NCBI GenBank assembly: GCA_018062085.1
Contig: JAGOSY010000001.1
Location: 124,001 to 188,000 of the forward strand
Length of the DNA stretch: 64,000 bases
DNA from: a bacterium
GTDB taxonomy: Bacteria; Cyanobacteriota; Vampirovibrionia; Obscuribacterales; Obscuribacteraceae
Direction: 5' to 3'
The notes under the pieces are model-generated. The model did no database searches, had not been told where the DNA came from, and saw nothing but the letters and a program-made list of their open reading frames with translations. A program made the translations under genes and the position numbers. Position 1 is the stretch's first letter, and every line of letters begins with the position of its first letter. Positions 33,548-41,921 of the stretch are shown here, piece by piece.

Positions 33548-33823
33548 ATGCGAACACTAGTACCTATATCAATTAAGGCGGAAGGTCAATATGCACCGCA
33601 TTCACATCGCTATCGCGTTCGCTTTGAGTATCAGCCAACAGAAGTTGAATTTACCTTCACTGTTAATGACAAGGGTGGTGCAGGCGCGATATGGGATGAT
33701 GAAGAATTTTGGAAAATCATGTGCGAGAGCCCACTCGTTACGCCACTTATGCAAACACTGATTTACTTCCATGAGTCTCGGCAACAGCTAAAAAGTTCAG
33801 AGGCAACCATTATCAATGAATGA
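33548..33823 (+). CDS. TA-associated small protein family, copy 4
   Basis: A 91-residue protein: RTLVPISIKAEGQYAP, HRYRVRFEYQPTEVEFTFTV, AIWDDEEFWKIMCESPLV and LMQTLIYFHESRQ. ATG 33548 has GAGG nine bases upstream and matches the start of copy 2; the frame extends upstream to 33464 through sequence with no counterpart in the paralogues. Its stop overlaps the region just upstream of the DUF1778 antitoxin, whose ribosome-binding site begins right after it, so the four genes are probably one operon. Confidence 0.65.
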   Translation: MRTLVPISIKAEGQYAPHSHRYRVRFEYQPTEVEFTFTVNDKGGAGAIWDDEEFWKIMCESPLVTPLMQTLIYFHESRQQLKSSEATIINE

Positions 33824-33834
33824 AGGGTTTGATC

Positions 33835-34116
33835 ATGACAGCAAGAGACAAAAAAGAAGAGCGCATCGATGCCAGACTAACGGCAGAGGCAAAACAGCAA
33901 ATTGACCAGGCAGCTGCTTTGCAAGGACGCTCGACTTCTGATTTCATGGTTCAGGCGGCCCTCAAAGAAGCTTCCCTAGTAATTGAACAACAAACAATCA
34001 TTCGTTTGACGGTAGAGGAAAGCGTGGCTTTGGCTGAGTTAATGACTAGCCAGCCCAAGCTGAACGAAGCTTCCGTTGCTGCAATGCGCCGTCACAAGAA
34101 GATCGCAGGAAGCTAG
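33835..34116 (+). CDS. DUF1778 (TacA-like) antitoxin, orphan
   Basis: A 93-residue DUF1778 protein: an RHH DNA-binding head (ERIDARLTAEAKQQIDQAAA, GRSTSDFMVQAALKEA) and the toxin-binding tail (TIIRLTVEESVALAELMTSQ, then ASVAAMRRHKK). DUF1778 antitoxins normally precede a GNAT toxin that acetylates aminoacyl-tRNA; no such gene follows in 34117-34323. ATG 33835 is the start because AAGGG lies just upstream and the duplicate at 25235 begins at the same codon. The 5' end was copied to 25226-25315 or vice versa. Confidence 0.85.
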   Translation: MTARDKKEERIDARLTAEAKQQIDQAAALQGRSTSDFMVQAALKEASLVIEQQTIIRLTVEESVALAELMTSQPKLNEASVAAMRRHKKIAGS

Positions 34117-34323
34117 GGTGCCAGAGACGCCTGAAAAGTTTGTGAGTTCAAAACCATATTTTTTTGCCAATCAGAACAGCGATAAAGACGATTAGACTTA
34201 GGTTTCAGGCGTAGCAAACCTCTGCAAAATATTAAATTGCTGACGAAATCTGATCATTGGTAGCTTCTGATCAACCACAATTAGATCTGAGCATCGCAAT
34301 TCAAATTTGACGTCAATAAAAAG

Positions 34324-34602
34324 CTACCATCGGGTGCCAGCTATTAGAGGGTCAAAGCCAGAGGTCAACGGCCGTAAAACGGATTTAATTACCACCGCAA
34401 GAAGAGCACTTCTTAAGCTAATCTCGTAAGCGAAGAGAAACCAGAGTATTCCCCAGCCCTTTGAAGCAGTATGCGGATCGAATTCAATTACTAGTTCGCC
34501 CCAGCTAAACAAAAGGCCACATACGATCGGCGTGAATACCACCAAAAGGAAGTTTGAGCCAGTTTCACCACTGCTCTTTAGGCGCTCGGATGGCTGCATC
34601 AA
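34324..34602 (-). CDS. small membrane protein
   Basis: A 92-residue frame with two hydrophobic helices (FLLVVFTPIVCGLLFSWG and a later LWFLFAYEISLRSALLAVVI) separated by a short polar loop. It is not a recognised family. It is monocistronic on the minus strand between two plus-strand genes. Shadow frames are unlikely because no plus-strand gene overlaps it, but support is only composition. Confidence 0.45.
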   Translation of the reverse strand: MMQPSERLKSSGETGSNFLLVVFTPIVCGLLFSWGELVIEFDPHTASKGWGILWFLFAYEISLRSALLAVVIKSVLRPLTSGFDPLIAGTRW

Positions 34603-34720
34603 TTCTGATCAAGTCAAACCAAGACAGCTTGAAAGTCTGACGATAGGAAGGGCAAGCAAGCCTTATAATTAGTGACAACAAAAATGCACTTCAGAATCCC
34701 AGCCAAAGCGAGAAGTAGAA

Positions 34721-35119
34721 ATGGGCAGCTATCTTGAAATCAATGACACACTTCAACTCACCATCGAGCAGGGTTTTCCAAGCAACCTGTTAGATCTAAC
34801 CAAACACACTCAAAATCCTATTTCTATACTTGAAGTAGAAAATACTCTGTTTGAATTTCATGGAAAGAAAAGCGCTCGGATTTTTCACTTGGATCCAGTC
34901 AGAGTATTTCTTGTTCAGAACATTGACGACAAATGGCTATTTTGGGGAAAGGTTTGTATGCAATCCCAAACTGTTTCGAAAGTGCTAGACCAAACCGGCC
35001 AATGGCTTAACAACGAGTGGCAGACTTCTGGAACCTACAAGATCATTGACCTGTATGAACCGGAATATCAGAGAGCATTCACTAGAAGAGAAGCACCTAA
35101 AGGCAAGAGTTACTTCTAG
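34721..35119 (+). CDS. conserved hypothetical protein
   Basis: A 132-residue protein opening MGSYLEINDTLQLTIEQGFP, followed by beta-strand segments (ISILEVENTLFEFHGKKSAR, RVFLVQNIDDKWLFWGKVCM) and a charged tail (EPEYQRAFTRREAPKGKSYF). I recall this as a conserved hypothetical type in diverse bacteria but know no function. It appears monocistronic. GTAGAA lies before ATG 34721 rather than a strong ribosome-binding site. Confidence 0.6.
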   Translation: MGSYLEINDTLQLTIEQGFPSNLLDLTKHTQNPISILEVENTLFEFHGKKSARIFHLDPVRVFLVQNIDDKWLFWGKVCMQSQTVSKVLDQTGQWLNNEWQTSGTYKIIDLYEPEYQRAFTRREAPKGKSYF

Positions 35120-35289
35120 TATCGCTCGGGCGCGATTCACTGAACAATTCCTTTTGGCAATTAGCAAGCGAAGTCTTAGATTTTGCAACTGGGATCTGAA
35201 CTTTTAGGTCGTGCTTTTAGTTCAGCTCACCTGAAACACTGCCCCAATCGCTGATGCTCCAAGCGCTGTAGGCAAGCGTTTAACAAAAT

Positions 35290-35318
35290 TTGCTTACAAG
35301 TGTCATTGCCTTTATACT
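35290..35318 (+). promoter_or_regulatory. promoter for the 35379-36805 pair
   Basis: TTGCTT at 35290-35295 and TATACT at 35313-35318 are separated by exactly 17 bases, leaving a leader of about 55 bases before ATG 35379. The rest of 35120-35378 shows nothing else. Confidence 0.55.
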
Positions 35319-35378
35319 TTAAAAGAACTTAGATCAATTCAAGAACCTGCCTGATGAAGTTAGTGAGGAAGTAGCGAC

Positions 35379-35585
35379 ATGAAAGCGAACATTGATTTAT
35401 CTGAATGGCTCAAGAACGACCTAGAAGAAGTTTCGAGAGAAGTTGAAAACTGGCCTCTATGGATGAAGCAGGTGTTTGCAGTTTCCGAAAGACCGTTGGA
35501 ACTGTCTCAGGAAGCAATGTGCCTGAAGAATCTTGCTAAACCAGAAGGCCAGGCAACCGAGTCGCTTGCCAAAAGTAGCCTTTAA
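35379..35585 (+). CDS. small protein preceding zinc-ribbon copy 2
   Basis: A 68-residue protein: IDLSEWLKNDLEEVSREVEN, WPLWMKQVFAVSERP and a polar tail. ATG 35379 has GAGGA nine bases upstream and a good promoter before it. The helix ending ENWPLWMK recalls short antitoxin-like proteins from TA pairs, but that is a loose impression. It ends 14 bases before the zinc-ribbon gene, so the two are co-transcribed. Confidence 0.55.
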   Translation: MKANIDLSEWLKNDLEEVSREVENWPLWMKQVFAVSERPLELSQEAMCLKNLAKPEGQATESLAKSSL

Positions 35586-35599
35586 CGCTTCTATCTCGC

Positions 35600-36805
35600 A
35601 TGAAAAAACGAACCAAAAGTAGGAGAGGATATCTATTCATCGAAAACGTGCTGGAACCAGCACGCGTTCTTAGTCCATCCTTTGCCGAAGTCTACCCAGA
35701 AGCAGCCAGACAGTGGCTTTATCAAAAGAACTGCGGGTATGGTCCAGACGACTTTTCATTCGGTTCGACTGTCAGAGCCTGGTTTAAATGCCCATCAGCC
35801 AAAGATCATATATTTCAAATTGAACTGAGCCGTCTGGGCAAAGCATTCAGAAATGAAACCTGGTCGCAAGGCTGTGGGTTCTGCCGCGGTTTAAAACCTT
35901 CAGTCACAAATAACGTAGCAGACTTATACCCCGAGTTAGCGAACGAATGGATGAGACGCAAGAATGGCATAGGCCCTGAGGAAATTTCCTTCGGCTCCAA
36001 TTTCCGCGCATGGTGGAAATGCAAGAGAGGGCACATCTGGCAAGCAATCGTGGTGAATCGCACCACTAATGATGCCGGCTGCTACATATGCAATAAAGGC
36101 GCCCCAACAGACTTACGCGACTATCCTGATGTCTTGATGGAATTCGACCATCGCAAAAATAAAGGTATCGATCCGCACGCTTTACCGGTCGGACTAAAAG
36201 TGGCCTGGCGTTGCTCAGCAGACACAACACACGATGGTTGGGTGTCTGGTTTCTACCGCACAACCAAACAAGAGCGCTGCCCAAGCTGCACAAACAAGAA
36301 AGGCTCCAAAGGAAATAATCTGAAGGTCACACAGCCAGAGTTCGCCAAGCAGTGGGACAAAGTAAAGAATGGTGCCCTGAAACCGGATATGGTGACTGAG
36401 AATAGCGGGCGTCGAGTCTTTTGGAAATGCAAAGAAGGTCCAGATCACGAATGGGAAGCTAAAGTGGCAGATCGAACAAGAGACATGACACAGTGCCCGT
36501 TTTGCATGTTTAGAAAGACTTCGGTAACCAATGTTCTAACAACGTTGGCACCTAACATTGCCAGAGAATGGCACCCAACGAAAAACGGCAACGACCGACC
36601 CGATCAGGAGAGAGCACATTCGCGCACGAAACGCTGGTGGCTTTGCTCGGTCTGTTCGCATGAATGGACAGCGGAAGCACACCGCCGATATGAACGCGGA
36701 AGTAACTGCCCTAAGTGCGCTACAGAGCAGCAAATTAAAAACATGTTGAGTGCTCGCGGCCTTAAGAAGCGAGAAATAGACATGTCTCGATACAGAGACA
36801 AATAG
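35600..36805 (+). CDS. multi-repeat zinc-ribbon protein (DUF4379 type), copy 2
   Basis: A 401-residue paralogue of 8638-9831, alignable end to end: both open with a (F/Y)IE(N/D)V.EPAR segment, share KNCG(F/Y)GP(E/D)DFSF, and have the same five zinc-ribbon units, each with WWKC...H.W and a closing C..C. Differences are scattered, so the duplication is old and both copies seem maintained. The unit is presumably a Zn-binding treble clef; nucleic-acid binding is the likeliest role. It follows a small gene by 14 bases. Confidence 0.85.
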   Translation: MKKRTKSRRGYLFIENVLEPARVLSPSFAEVYPEAARQWLYQKNCGYGPDDFSFGSTVRAWFKCPSAKDHIFQIELSRLGKAFRNETWSQGCGFCRGLKPSVTNNVADLYPELANEWMRRKNGIGPEEISFGSNFRAWWKCKRGHIWQAIVVNRTTNDAGCYICNKGAPTDLRDYPDVLMEFDHRKNKGIDPHALPVGLKVAWRCSADTTHDGWVSGFYRTTKQERCPSCTNKKGSKGNNLKVTQPEFAKQWDKVKNGALKPDMVTENSGRRVFWKCKEGPDHEWEAKVADRTRDMTQCPFCMFRKTSVTNVLTTLAPNIAREWHPTKNGNDRPDQERAHSRTKRWWLCSVCSHEWTAEAHRRYERGSNCPKCATEQQIKNMLSARGLKKREIDMSRYRDK

Positions 36806-36818
36806 TCTTTTAAAGACT
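36804..36818. terminator. palindrome at the end of zinc-ribbon copy 2
   Basis: AGTCTTT-T-AAAGACT is a perfect 7-bp inverted repeat overlapping the TAG stop at 36803-36805. It is short and lacks a T-run, so a terminator role is tentative. Confidence 0.35.
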
Positions 36819-36845
36819 CTGTCCTCAAATTATAGCTAAGCATCA

Positions 36846-37001
36846 TTAACCTACTTGCACAACCCACGCGCCATCAACCTTCTTGCGAATCAGCGTATGA
36901 CTATCGCCCGGCTTAAGCGGTCCATGATGTGCCAAAAGCTCCTCATAGTCAGAATCACCGGGGGCAGAATTGGAACTACCGTGGCCCACGCCACCACCCA
37001 C
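36846..37001 (-). CDS. truncated duplicate of the toxin-partner protein
   Basis: A 51-codon frame from GTG 37001 reading GHGSSNSAPGDSDYEELLAH, then PGDSHTLIRKKVDGAWVV. It matches the C-terminal 50 residues of the upstream 116-residue gene (SQSAPGNSDYDEIRTLHK, PGDSSTIYKRFIDGSWVV). It has no ribosome-binding site and a stop just before the GTG, so it is probably a remnant of a duplicated partner gene rather than a full protein. Confidence 0.6.
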   Translation of the reverse strand: MGGGVGHGSSNSAPGDSDYEELLAHHGPLKPGDSHTLIRKKVDGAWVVQVG

Positions 37002-37043
37002 AAGTTAGTTTAGATTGTTCAAAAGCTACTGACTCAATTCCAC

Positions 37044-37394
37044 TCAATCTAAATCTTCTACCACAACCCAAGATCCATCAATAAATCGCTTGTAGATTGT
37101 GCTGGAATCACCAGGCCTCTCAAGTTTATGCAAGGTACGAATTTCATCGTAATCTGAATTACCTGGTGCCGACTGTGATGCGCCGTGACTTTTGCGCCCG
37201 TCTGGAGAGCATTGCGAGATATCGATAGCGATGATATTGGTGGGCAGCATTTCGGCCCACTGCCTGGCAGTGCCAAGAAGAGCTTTCCTATTACGCTGTG
37301 ATTCTTCAATTTGCTCTGGCGTTGGCGGTGCACCAGCCGTCAACCTTTCTGTTAGTCTGGCCAATTTACCTTTTTCTTGATTGTCGTCAGCCAT
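37044..37394 (-). CDS. small partner protein of the HExxH toxin-like gene
   Basis: A 116-residue protein. The N-terminal 60 residues are helical (GKLARLTERLTAGAPPTPEQ, RNRKALLGTARQWAEML); the C-terminal half is GRKSHGASQSAPGNSDYDE, then PGDSSTIYKRFIDGSWVVVE. ATG 37394 lies two bases after the toxin stop, with AGAGGA inside the toxin's last codons; the frame extends to 37427. Position directly behind a toxin-like gene suggests immunity or chaperone function, which is inference. A truncated copy follows at 36846-37001. Confidence 0.6.
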   Translation of the reverse strand: MADDNQEKGKLARLTERLTAGAPPTPEQIEESQRNRKALLGTARQWAEMLPTNIIAIDISQCSPDGRKSHGASQSAPGNSDYDEIRTLHKLERPGDSSTIYKRFIDGSWVVVEDLD

Positions 37395-37396
37395 TG

Positions 37397-39127
37397 CTAG
37401 TAATCCTCTCTCAAAAGGCGCAGACAATTTGGAAATCCCTGTCTCATTTTAAGTGAACCTGGATTGCTAGTCGTTAACCCTGTTGCGTGTGCGTACATAT
37501 CAGCAAATACCTCATCACGGACCTGCTCCCAAGTCACTCTCTTCTTTGTAAAAAGCATCAAATCCTTCAATTCCGGCGCTGTAAGTTTATCGTAATCGGC
37601 TCTGAATGCAGCTACAAAAGCCTCGCGTTCCGAGAGATATAGCCCTAGTTCTTCCGCGAGCGCGTTATAAGCATGTCCAAACTCATGCCTCATTTCAAAC
37701 ATGGTATCCGTGTTTTTGATCCACCCTCCCATCGACCACACTTCTTCGGCGATGAAGATTTTCTTGTGCGCCCTGTCAAACGCACCTAGCATATTGGGTG
37801 CGTCGTCAGGGAAGAGATCAGTCATTCGCCTGACCGGTGTAATGTCGATACCATTTTTCGATAAAAATGCTACTTGCTCTTCGTCTAACGAATCAACTAC
37901 TCTTTTGATTTCTTTTGCAAAGCGTTCAGATGGTGGAAATTTTTCTAGAGCATCTTGAATTTCTTTAGCCGTATCGCGAAGCCCTGATCTACTCTCGTTG
38001 ACATGCGGAGGCGATTCCCCAAAATCATCAGCCTTGGAAAGCATGATATTGTCGTTCGCTGACTTCGGTTTCATTGCCTCGCTAAAAGTATCTTTCGGCC
38101 AGCGTGGTATAGGAACTCTTTGACCGTCTGGAGTAACTGCTACTTCTTGCGGCAAGAGTTCATCGAGTAAGCGAGTGATAAATTTGCTGGCCTTTTCTCT
38201 CGCTGCGCCACCTAGTTGACTTGCGTCGGCACCAAGTTGTTCAATTGCCTCAGTTATCTTGATACTCTTCGCAAGCTTAGCAGTGCCTAGACCAATTGCA
38301 AGACCCACCAAATTCTCTGTGGCAGCCTTCGTGACCACCCTGCTTCTTTCTTCTGGGCTCATGGCTTGCCAGCGCTCATCGATTCTTTGGCCAAGCCAAG
38401 CTATATCTCGGAAAGGTTTAGCAAGGTCACCAGTGGCGCCAAGATCTCCCAGATATGAGTCAGCGATTCGCCATACCGCGATGCAACCAACAACCAATTT
38501 GCCGGTTGCCTCTTTTGCTTGGGCTGCTTTTTCCATAGCAGCTGGATCATTCGTGGCCAATTCCCTGCTAAATTCTGCTATCGCCCAAACACCTTTGCCG
38601 AGATTCTCAACACCCTCTGTCAAACTAACTGCCGCGTCGCCGAATCCTGCAACCGTTCCAACAAATATTCTAAATTGTTGATGATTCAGTTCATGCTGAA
38701 ATGTCAAAATTCCATTGCCGATAATTTGTGCTTGCTTGTCTAGCGGCAGAGCACCAATTCGCTCATAAAGAGCTTGGGGAGAAATGACCAGTTCTTCGAC
38801 TCCACCTCTGAGTGTTAGATGCTTTTTGTCGGGCGATTCTGTTGCTTGAAAAGTTTCTGGCGATTCTGACTGTGCTCCCGCCTTTGAAAGATCTTTTTCA
38901 GTTAGCGGAGTTTTTCGAGAGACAGTGGCACCAAATCCGACTATCTCAAGTGAGTACTCCTGGTCGCCGCCAGCGCTACCGCTATGCATATTAGGATTTG
39001 AGCCTTCAGCGGCCTTTACTTGCGCTGACTCTACGTTACGCGTTGTCGCGTCAAACGCCCTGCTCTTTGAACCCTCCAAGGACTTCTCGTCGTGTTCAAG
39101 CTTCCGTTTCGGCTCAAGATCTGACAT
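37397..39127 (-). CDS. polymorphic-toxin-like protein with HExxH metallopeptidase end
   Basis: A 576-residue protein. Residues 1-110 are polar and variable-looking. Residues 110-340 are helical with Gly/Ala-rich amphipathic stretches (FVGTVAGFGDAAVSLTEGVE, NLVGLAIGLGTAKLAKSI), as in toxin delivery/pre-toxin regions. The C-terminal 150 residues contain a zincin site, HEFGH at 481-485, with a downstream Glu at about 539 in RDEVFADMYAH, giving the HExxH...E pattern of gluzincin-like toxins (anthrax lethal-factor type). No signal peptide is seen. It is followed by a small partner gene. Its promoter and first 54 codons are duplicated at 32642-32866. Confidence 0.7.
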   Translation of the reverse strand: MSDLEPKRKLEHDEKSLEGSKSRAFDATTRNVESAQVKAAEGSNPNMHSGSAGGDQEYSLEIVGFGATVSRKTPLTEKDLSKAGAQSESPETFQATESPDKKHLTLRGGVEELVISPQALYERIGALPLDKQAQIIGNGILTFQHELNHQQFRIFVGTVAGFGDAAVSLTEGVENLGKGVWAIAEFSRELATNDPAAMEKAAQAKEATGKLVVGCIAVWRIADSYLGDLGATGDLAKPFRDIAWLGQRIDERWQAMSPEERSRVVTKAATENLVGLAIGLGTAKLAKSIKITEAIEQLGADASQLGGAAREKASKFITRLLDELLPQEVAVTPDGQRVPIPRWPKDTFSEAMKPKSANDNIMLSKADDFGESPPHVNESRSGLRDTAKEIQDALEKFPPSERFAKEIKRVVDSLDEEQVAFLSKNGIDITPVRRMTDLFPDDAPNMLGAFDRAHKKIFIAEEVWSMGGWIKNTDTMFEMRHEFGHAYNALAEELGLYLSEREAFVAAFRADYDKLTAPELKDLMLFTKKRVTWEQVRDEVFADMYAHATGLTTSNPGSLKMRQGFPNCLRLLREDY

Positions 39128-39296
39128 GACTGCTCCACGGCGACAATTAATTATACCCAGGCTTAACCAGAGTGAACAGTTAGAGAAACAGGGTTCGTAA
39201 CGATGCCGGAAACAGAATTATCACCAATAGAAAATTGAACTAACTTCCCATCGCAATTAGGTTGTAAGATAAAGATTCCTTCAACGCAGGGCTAGC

Positions 39297-40592
39297 ATGC
39301 TGTCGCTTATATTGAATTACCCAGGCGTGAAGCGATACCAAATGGCTGTGAAATTACTTGTGTTGGCTGTTCTGGTCAGCGCTGCTTTGCCAAATACCTT
39401 ACTTGCCCAGGTTCCAAACTCTGGTCTGCCCACGCCATCCGAGCAGTTTTTAAGAGTGCCTCATGAAGGGTTGCGCTTTTTACAGGACCTTGGCCCCGGT
39501 TACACGCTAGCACAGCGCATCTCAAATCGTAAATTAGTCATAGTCGAGTGCTTTGAAAAGTCGCCTGCGCGAGTTTTTGAGGTAGACGCTACGACTCAAA
39601 AGCAAAGTCGAAGCACGTTAATTGGCGCCCGCTGCTGGTGGACAGGTGAAGCCAACAAGAAGCTACCAGATCCGCGCGTTCATTTGTTGATAGACATACA
39701 AGACGAAGGGTTACACGGAATAAATAACGCTCTGGGGCAGTCGATCATTAAGCAACAATATGCATCCATTGCAGTTGATGAAAAAATGAATTATGCCGCG
39801 TTCAAGCGAAATGTCCTTCAAACTCGCGGCGATTTGGATGTGTTTGACCGGTCTGGGCAACTTCTCAACCGTGCATTAAACATCGACCCGTATGCTTTCC
39901 CGATATTTCAAGATGGCTTTATTGAAGTTGGTGATCATCTCGTTAAAATGCCGCATGGCGGAGCTGATAGAGGAAGAAGTGGCCTGCTTGACGCTAACGG
40001 CAAGCAAATCTACCCAAGAGTGCTGGACGGTTGCATAATCGGAGCAGGTCACGCACAGTGCTATAGAACTGAATCGGGAAAAACAACATATTTGCTAATT
40101 GACAATAGCGGCAAAGTTGTTGCTCAATCGTCCGATCCACAGAGTGTTGATATCGTCTTTAAGAAAATTTCTCAGGCCTGGCTAGATGGCCCGCATCAAA
40201 GAATAGAAAATAATGAGTTTTACATTGATGTCGAAAGATTCGAACTAATCGCCAATGCTGATCGCTCCCATGATTCACCGCACTTCTCGCCTATCCTGTG
40301 GAGAGCAAATAGCGGAAAAAAAGGCATGTTTATTGGCTTCCTCCAAGATCACAAATTGATAGGTATGAAAAAAAACGAACTGCAGCTGCTATTGGGTGAT
40401 GGAACGCCGCACGACATCAACGGCGAGCTGTGTTATTCATATTCTTTGTCAGATGGATTTCACTGTGGTCTCAGCGGTGAAAGTATAAGTTTAAGAATCA
40501 AGGAAGATAAGGTTTGTGCTTGGGCTCATAATCGAGGAGCTCAAACTACACGGTGGCAGACGACAGAACCCGATGCGGCCCAAATCGAGTAG
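39297..40592 (+). CDS. exported WG-repeat-like protein, tandem copy 1
   Basis: A 431-residue exported protein; the signal peptide is MAVKLLVLAVLVSAALPNTL, from ATG 39342, while ATG 39297 has AGGG upstream and would add 15 residues. Body segments such as GLLDANGKQIYPRVLDGCII look like WG/KWG beta-propeller-type repeats. Near the C-terminus KGMFIGFLQDHKLIGMKKNE and LLGDGTPH resemble the GM...E...LLG motif of BamE/SmpA-like domains. It is a paralogue of the next gene, which starts two bases after its stop. Function unknown. Confidence 0.65.
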   Translation: MLSLILNYPGVKRYQMAVKLLVLAVLVSAALPNTLLAQVPNSGLPTPSEQFLRVPHEGLRFLQDLGPGYTLAQRISNRKLVIVECFEKSPARVFEVDATTQKQSRSTLIGARCWWTGEANKKLPDPRVHLLIDIQDEGLHGINNALGQSIIKQQYASIAVDEKMNYAAFKRNVLQTRGDLDVFDRSGQLLNRALNIDPYAFPIFQDGFIEVGDHLVKMPHGGADRGRSGLLDANGKQIYPRVLDGCIIGAGHAQCYRTESGKTTYLLIDNSGKVVAQSSDPQSVDIVFKKISQAWLDGPHQRIENNEFYIDVERFELIANADRSHDSPHFSPILWRANSGKKGMFIGFLQDHKLIGMKKNELQLLLGDGTPHDINGELCYSYSLSDGFHCGLSGESISLRIKEDKVCAWAHNRGAQTTRWQTTEPDAAQIE

Positions 40593-40594
40593 AA

Positions 40595-41896
40595 GTGAGT
40601 ATCAAAAATCATTTACCAATTTTAGGTTTGGTTGCAGCTTTTCTAATTGCAGCAAGTGCAGCGCCTGCTTCTCTGGCAGAGACAGCAGTTCGCGAACTTC
40701 CTGAGCAATTACGCCAATTTCAAAGGGTTCCTCATAAAAATTTGCGTTTTCTAGCCGACTTGATGCCAGGCTTTGTACTGGCTCAACGAATTTCAGACCA
40801 TGCAGAAGTAATTGTCGAAGTCAAGAACAACAGACTAGTGAAAGAATGGGTGATTGACAAAGCCGCATTGGCAGGCAGCGGCGGAATGATGGCCGACTGC
40901 CGCAGATATTGGATAGCAGATGCGAAAACCAAAATTGTCGATCCTCGAGATTATCTGCTTATTGCCTTCGAGAACGTTTATCTGGGACTTAAGAACGCGA
41001 ATGGTAAAGTAATTCTTGCACCCACTTGGCACTCAATAGACATTGGGTCTGACTTTCATATCGTCACTACAAAACTCGATGACAGCGGAACTACCTGCGA
41101 TTTATCAATTTTCGATGCTACTGGACGGTTACTTGCCACCATAAGTGATATCAGTCCTGCGACAGGCGGTGTCATTGAGGACGATATGGTAATTATTACG
41201 GCTAAGAATATTAAAGAGGAAAACGGTAAGGCTGGACTTATTAATACCGATGGCGTTTTGATTTATCCGACAAAGCTAGAATCATGCATGATTAGTATGG
41301 GCAGTGCGCATGCTTGCGAGATTGTTGACGGAAAGTGTTACTATCTCGCGATTAATAGAAGTGGTCGAGTATTGTGTCGCTCCCTCGACGAAAATGAAGT
41401 TTTTAATGCTGAAAAACCATTACAGACCGCGACCCTGGCCGCGCGACAAAATCGGCTACCTTTGCCGCACAGACAGATAGACGTGCAGCGTCTTCAATCT
41501 CTAGCGGAAGCAGATCATTCGCTCGATACCGAACATTTCACTCCGGCAGCTTGGGCACTACCAGCTAAGCCATTTGAAGGTGGGCGTTCCGGTATGTTTG
41601 CTGGTTTTCTGAGAGACCATAAAATAATTGGAATGACCAGGTTGGAGATAGAAAAATTGCTCGGAAAAGGCACCGAAAATGTTTTCAAAATGCCTGGAAC
41701 ACTGAGCTACTCGATTGTCACCCACTGCGAAGGCGGCGAACTTTTCACTTTCAAGTTCGAGTGCGATAAAGTTTCTAGTTGGTGTCACACGTATTGGGGC
41801 ATAGGTGGCAAGCCGCCAGTTCCAGAATGGAAAATATCCGAACCTGATTTGACTGTTTATCCCTTTCGCACTGCCCCGATACCAGATAACGAGTAA
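40595..41896 (+). CDS. exported WG-repeat-like protein, tandem copy 2
   Basis: A protein of about 433 residues. GTG 40595 is the best start because it gives a clean signal peptide (LPILGLVAAFLIAASAAPAS) two bases after the upstream stop; the frame opens at 40553. It parallels copy 1 throughout: FQRVPHKNLRFLADLMPGFV, GLINTDGVLIYPTKLESCMI and SGMFAGFLRDHKIIGMTRLE before IEKLLGKGT. The duplication is old, since identity is limited to these islands. Probably periplasmic; function unknown. Confidence 0.65.
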   Translation: MSIKNHLPILGLVAAFLIAASAAPASLAETAVRELPEQLRQFQRVPHKNLRFLADLMPGFVLAQRISDHAEVIVEVKNNRLVKEWVIDKAALAGSGGMMADCRRYWIADAKTKIVDPRDYLLIAFENVYLGLKNANGKVILAPTWHSIDIGSDFHIVTTKLDDSGTTCDLSIFDATGRLLATISDISPATGGVIEDDMVIITAKNIKEENGKAGLINTDGVLIYPTKLESCMISMGSAHACEIVDGKCYYLAINRSGRVLCRSLDENEVFNAEKPLQTATLAARQNRLPLPHRQIDVQRLQSLAEADHSLDTEHFTPAAWALPAKPFEGGRSGMFAGFLRDHKIIGMTRLEIEKLLGKGTENVFKMPGTLSYSIVTHCEGGELFTFKFECDKVSSWCHTYWGIGGKPPVPEWKISEPDLTVYPFRTAPIPDNE

Positions 41897-41921
41897 ATGG
41901 CAGTTTCCGCAGAAAGCGAAA

